Assembly (NCBI GenBank): GCA_048594975.1
Contig: JBMDXQ010000138.1
Span: 1 to 64,000 of the forward strand
DNA length: 64,000 nt
Source: JBMDXB01 sp048594975
GTDB taxonomy: Bacteria > Acidobacteriota > Vicinamibacteria > Vicinamibacterales > 2-12-FULL-66-21
Direction: 5' to 3'
Shown here: positions 61,589 to 64,000 of the stretch, piece after piece
Layout of the letters: every line of letters starts with the position of its first letter
Position numbering within the stretch: position 1 is the first letter of the stretch
Position numbers and translations under genes: made by a program
The notes under the pieces: model-generated
Seen by the model: the letters and a program-made list of their open reading frames with translations, nothing else
Told to the model about the DNA's origin: nothing
Database searches by the model: none

Positions 61589-64000
61589 ATGACTCGTACA
61601 CGGTGTGCTGCCCTGCTCGTCACGGCGGTGGTTCTGGCGGCAACGGCCGCAGCCGCCGAATCCATCACGCTCGCGCGCCACCCGGACTACCACGCCGGCA
61701 CGATTGCCTTCAGCTACCTCGGCGACATCTGGGTGGCGAAGGAGGACGGCACGAACGTGAGGCGGCTCACGGATCATCCGGCGCGGGACACCTTTCCGCG
61801 CTTCTCGCCCGACGGCCGGTGGATCGCGTTCTCCTCGAGCCGCTACGGCAACAACGACGTGTTCGTGATGCCGGCCGCCGGGGGCGCGCCGCGCCGGCTG
61901 ACGTTCCACACCGGCAGCGACGACGTGATCGGCTGGTCGCGCGACTCGCAGCGCGTGCTGTTCCGCGCGACGCGCGGCGACGGCGTCTTCCCCACCGTCG
62001 CCGTCCTGTATGAAATCGCCGCGACGGGCGGGCAGGAGAAGCCGCTGCCGCTCGACTGGGGGTACTGGGGCAGCTACTCGCCCGACGGCAAGTCGCTCGT
62101 CTTCAACCGCCATCCTTCCTCGTGGTCGCGCAAGCACTATCGCGGCAGCTACGCGGCCGACCTGTGGATTGCCGACCTCTCGGGCCCGACCTTCACGAAG
62201 CTGCTGCCCGACGAACGCTACAACCGCTACTGGCCGATGTGGGGGGCGGACGACGCGATTTACTTCGTGGGCGACCCGCTGCCGGAGGAGCGCAGCGTGA
62301 AGCCGGGCACGCCGGAGGTCCGCCGCAGCGTCAACAACATCTACAGGGTGCCGGCGCGCGGCGGCGGGCAGGCGGTGCAGGTGACGAAGCACTCCTCCGG
62401 CAACCTGTACTGGCCGTCGATGTCGAGCGACGGCAAGGTCATCGTCTACGAGGAGAACTTCGGCTTGTGGAAGCTCGACGTCGCGAGCGGGCGTACGGCC
62501 GAGATCACAATCGACGTCGTCAGCGACGAGAAGGAAAACGAGATCGAGTACGAGGCGCTCACCAACGAGGTCGGCGCCTTTGACCTGTCGCCCTCCGGCC
62601 GTCGCGCGGTCATATCGGCGCGCGGGCAGTTGCTGACCATCGCGACCGATCGCGGTGACATCACGCGCCTCGCCGCGGACCGCATGGCCTCGCGCAACGA
62701 ACAGCCGAAATGGTCGCCCGACGGGAAGTACATCGCGTTCGTGTCCGATCGATCCGGGCGGGACGAGGTCTGGATCAGCGACCCGGAGGGGCGCGCGCCG
62801 AAAAAGATCACCGATCTCGACAACGAGAAGGGATCGCTCGTCTGGACGCCCGACTCGAAGGCGCTGCTCTACACGGCGACCGACCGCAAGCTCTACAGCT
62901 ACGGCGTCGCGGACGGCAAGACGGCGGTCGTCGCGTCGAGCGACGTCTGGCGCATCCTCTCAGTGGACGTTTCACCGGACAGCAAGTGGGTCATGTACTC
63001 GAAGGCCGACCGGACGCAGCGCACGCACGTCTACATCGCGCCGCTCGCCGGCGGCGAGGAACGCCACATCTCGGACGACAGCGTCCTCTACTCCGAGAAC
63101 AACGCCGTGTGGACCGCCGACGGCCGCTACGTCGTGTTCACCTCCACGGAGAGCACACCGACCGGGATCGCGTCGCAGGGGGGCTTCACCACCACGACGA
63201 CGCTGTGGTCCGTTGCTTTGCGCGATCGCGAGCGCGATCCGGCGGACCGCGACATCGACAATGAGGCGGAGGGCCTGGTCGCCGAGGCCGCGGCCCGGCA
63301 GTCGGGCCGCGGCGGCGGCGCCGGCGGCGGCGCGGCGCAACCGGTCGAGGTCCGCATCGACTGGGGCGGCATCGCCCGTCGGGCGCGGCAAATCAACCTG
63401 CCCGGCACGCCGATCGGCGCGCTCGCGGCCGCGGCCGAAGGACACATCGTCGCCGTCAACGTCGGAACGGGCCCGATCGGCGGTGGACGCGGAGCGCCGC
63501 CCCCGCTCGGCACGACCACCGCCGGCATCTACGTCGTCAACGCGGAGACGGGACAGTCCGCGCGTGTGCCGCCTCCGCCATCGGCGGGTGACTCGCCCGG
63601 CGGCGGCGGAGGGGGGCGAGGCGGTTTAGGTTTCTTCGCTGGCCGCGACATGGCGTTCGCGCGCGACGGCCGCACGCTGTACTTCCGGTTCGGAAACGGG
63701 CTCTACGCTGCTCCCGTGAACCTCCAGGCGCTGGCGCCGGGGGCGCCGGCGGCCGGCAGCGGCGGACGCGGCGGGCGTGGCGGCGGTGCGCAGCCGGCGG
63801 GCGAGAGCGGATCCGGCGGGGCGCAGACGGCGCGGCAGGTCACGTACACGGCAAACATCGAAATCGATCGTAAGGCCCTGCGCCGCCAGGTCTTCAACGA
63901 GGGCTGGCGGATCATGAAGAACCGCTTCTACGACGCGAAGATGCACGGCGCCGACTGGAGCGCCGCGAAGACGCGCTACGAGCCGCTGCTTGCGAGCCTG
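61589..64000 (+). CDS. Tricorn-type S41 protease, N-terminal part (runs off the window end)
   Basis: The 804 visible residues begin MTRTRCAALLVTAVVLAATA (signal peptide, cleavage near AAA-ES). WD40/TolB-like propeller blades follow (FPRFSPDGRWIAFSSSRYGN, PKWSPDGKYIAFVSDRSGRD, WTPDSKALLYTATDRKLYSY), then Gly/Arg-rich linkers (QSGRGGGAGGGAAQ, GGRGGRGGGAQPAG). At the window edge is the C1 helical domain (FNEGWRIMKNRFYDAKMHGA, DWSAAKTRYEPLLASL). The PDZ and S41 catalytic domains lie outside. GGAGG is 9 bp upstream of the ATG. It shares architecture with the protein at 39023-42286. Confidence 0.9.
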   Translation, partial: MTRTRCAALLVTAVVLAATAAAAESITLARHPDYHAGTIAFSYLGDIWVAKEDGTNVRRLTDHPARDTFPRFSPDGRWIAFSSSRYGNNDVFVMPAAGGAPRRLTFHTGSDDVIGWSRDSQRVLFRATRGDGVFPTVAVLYEIAATGGQEKPLPLDWGYWGSYSPDGKSLVFNRHPSSWSRKHYRGSYAADLWIADLSGPTFTKLLPDERYNRYWPMWGADDAIYFVGDPLPEERSVKPGTPEVRRSVNNIYRVPARGGGQAVQVTKHSSGNLYWPSMSSDGKVIVYEENFGLWKLDVASGRTAEITIDVVSDEKENEIEYEALTNEVGAFDLSPSGRRAVISARGQLLTIATDRGDITRLAADRMASRNEQPKWSPDGKYIAFVSDRSGRDEVWISDPEGRAPKKITDLDNEKGSLVWTPDSKALLYTATDRKLYSYGVADGKTAVVASSDVWRILSVDVSPDSKWVMYSKADRTQRTHVYIAPLAGGEERHISDDSVLYSENNAVWTADGRYVVFTSTESTPTGIASQGGFTTTTTLWSVALRDRERDPADRDIDNEAEGLVAEAAARQSGRGGGAGGGAAQPVEVRIDWGGIARRARQINLPGTPIGALAAAAEGHIVAVNVGTGPIGGGRGAPPPLGTTTAGIYVVNAETGQSARVPPPPSAGDSPGGGGGGRGGLGFFAGRDMAFARDGRTLYFRFGNGLYAAPVNLQALAPGAPAAGSGGRGGRGGGAQPAGESGSGGAQTARQVTYTANIEIDRKALRRQVFNEGWRIMKNRFYDAKMHGADWSAAKTRYEPLLASL

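Overview
The window is high-GC bacterial DNA and most likely comes from an Acidobacteriota chromosome, probably class Vicinamibacteria. This is an inference from gene content: orphan ABC permeases of the acidobacterial (ADOP) type paired with PadR regulators, a VWFA-related acidobacterial domain protein, an Oar-like TonB-dependent receptor with a CarboxypepD_reg domain, tricorn-type S41 and S46 peptidases, and an EF-G paralogue.

Layout. 1-1894 (minus) holds the 5' part of a pilB-type assembly ATPase and an outer-membrane beta-barrel gene. 2076-6663 (plus) is a four-gene operon: Yip1-like membrane protein, HlyD/MacA-type adaptor and two MacB-like permeases, with no ATPase. A decayed four-helix-bundle gene lies between this operon and an EF-G-like GTPase (7048-9147). 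From 29368 down to 9277 (minus) runs one continuous str-S10-spc-alpha supercluster: rpsL, rpsG, fusA, rpsJ, rplCDWB, rpsS, rplV, rpsC, rplP, rpmC, rpsQ, rplNXE, rpsN, rpsH, rplFR, rpsE, rpmD, rplO, secY, adk, map, infA, rpmJ, rpsMKD, rpoA, rplQ. It has a good sigma70-type promoter and a leader of roughly 290 nt, and there is no tuf between fusA and rpsJ.

From 29758 onward the window is accessory and envelope/periplasm oriented: CsbD-like stress protein, cupin, secreted CarboxypepD_reg protein, TonB-dependent receptor (split by a frameshift), secreted PHP-domain protein, ParB-nuclease-domain protein, tricorn-type protease, FGly-sulfatase, TPR protein, YdcF-like protein, PadR/ADOP pairs, LURP-one-like protein, MetX-like hydrolase, VWA protein, S46 dipeptidyl-peptidase, alkaline-phosphatase-superfamily protein, PadR + HAAS/RDD operon, and the start of a second tricorn protease that runs off the end. 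Broken genes are common here: DUF362, an ADOP permease, a small membrane protein, a BNR/VPS10-like tail, an HxlR-like tail and a response-regulator scrap.

The most striking feature is not a gene. Nearly every non-overlapping spacer in the ribosomal-protein operon, and many spacers outside it, is filled by a short imperfect palindrome. In most families the arms are strings of one 6-8 nt word (GAATGCC/GAATGCT, AGTCGAA/AGTCAG, AACTGG/AGCTGG, GGTTCC, CACGGAGG and others). At least eight word families are present. Within the ribosomal operon each insert sits between a stop codon and the next Shine-Dalgarno sequence. Where no insert is present, neighbouring genes overlap (commonly in the ATGA/GTGA style) or are separated by only about 4-18 nt. 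Several of the broken genes end exactly at such an array.
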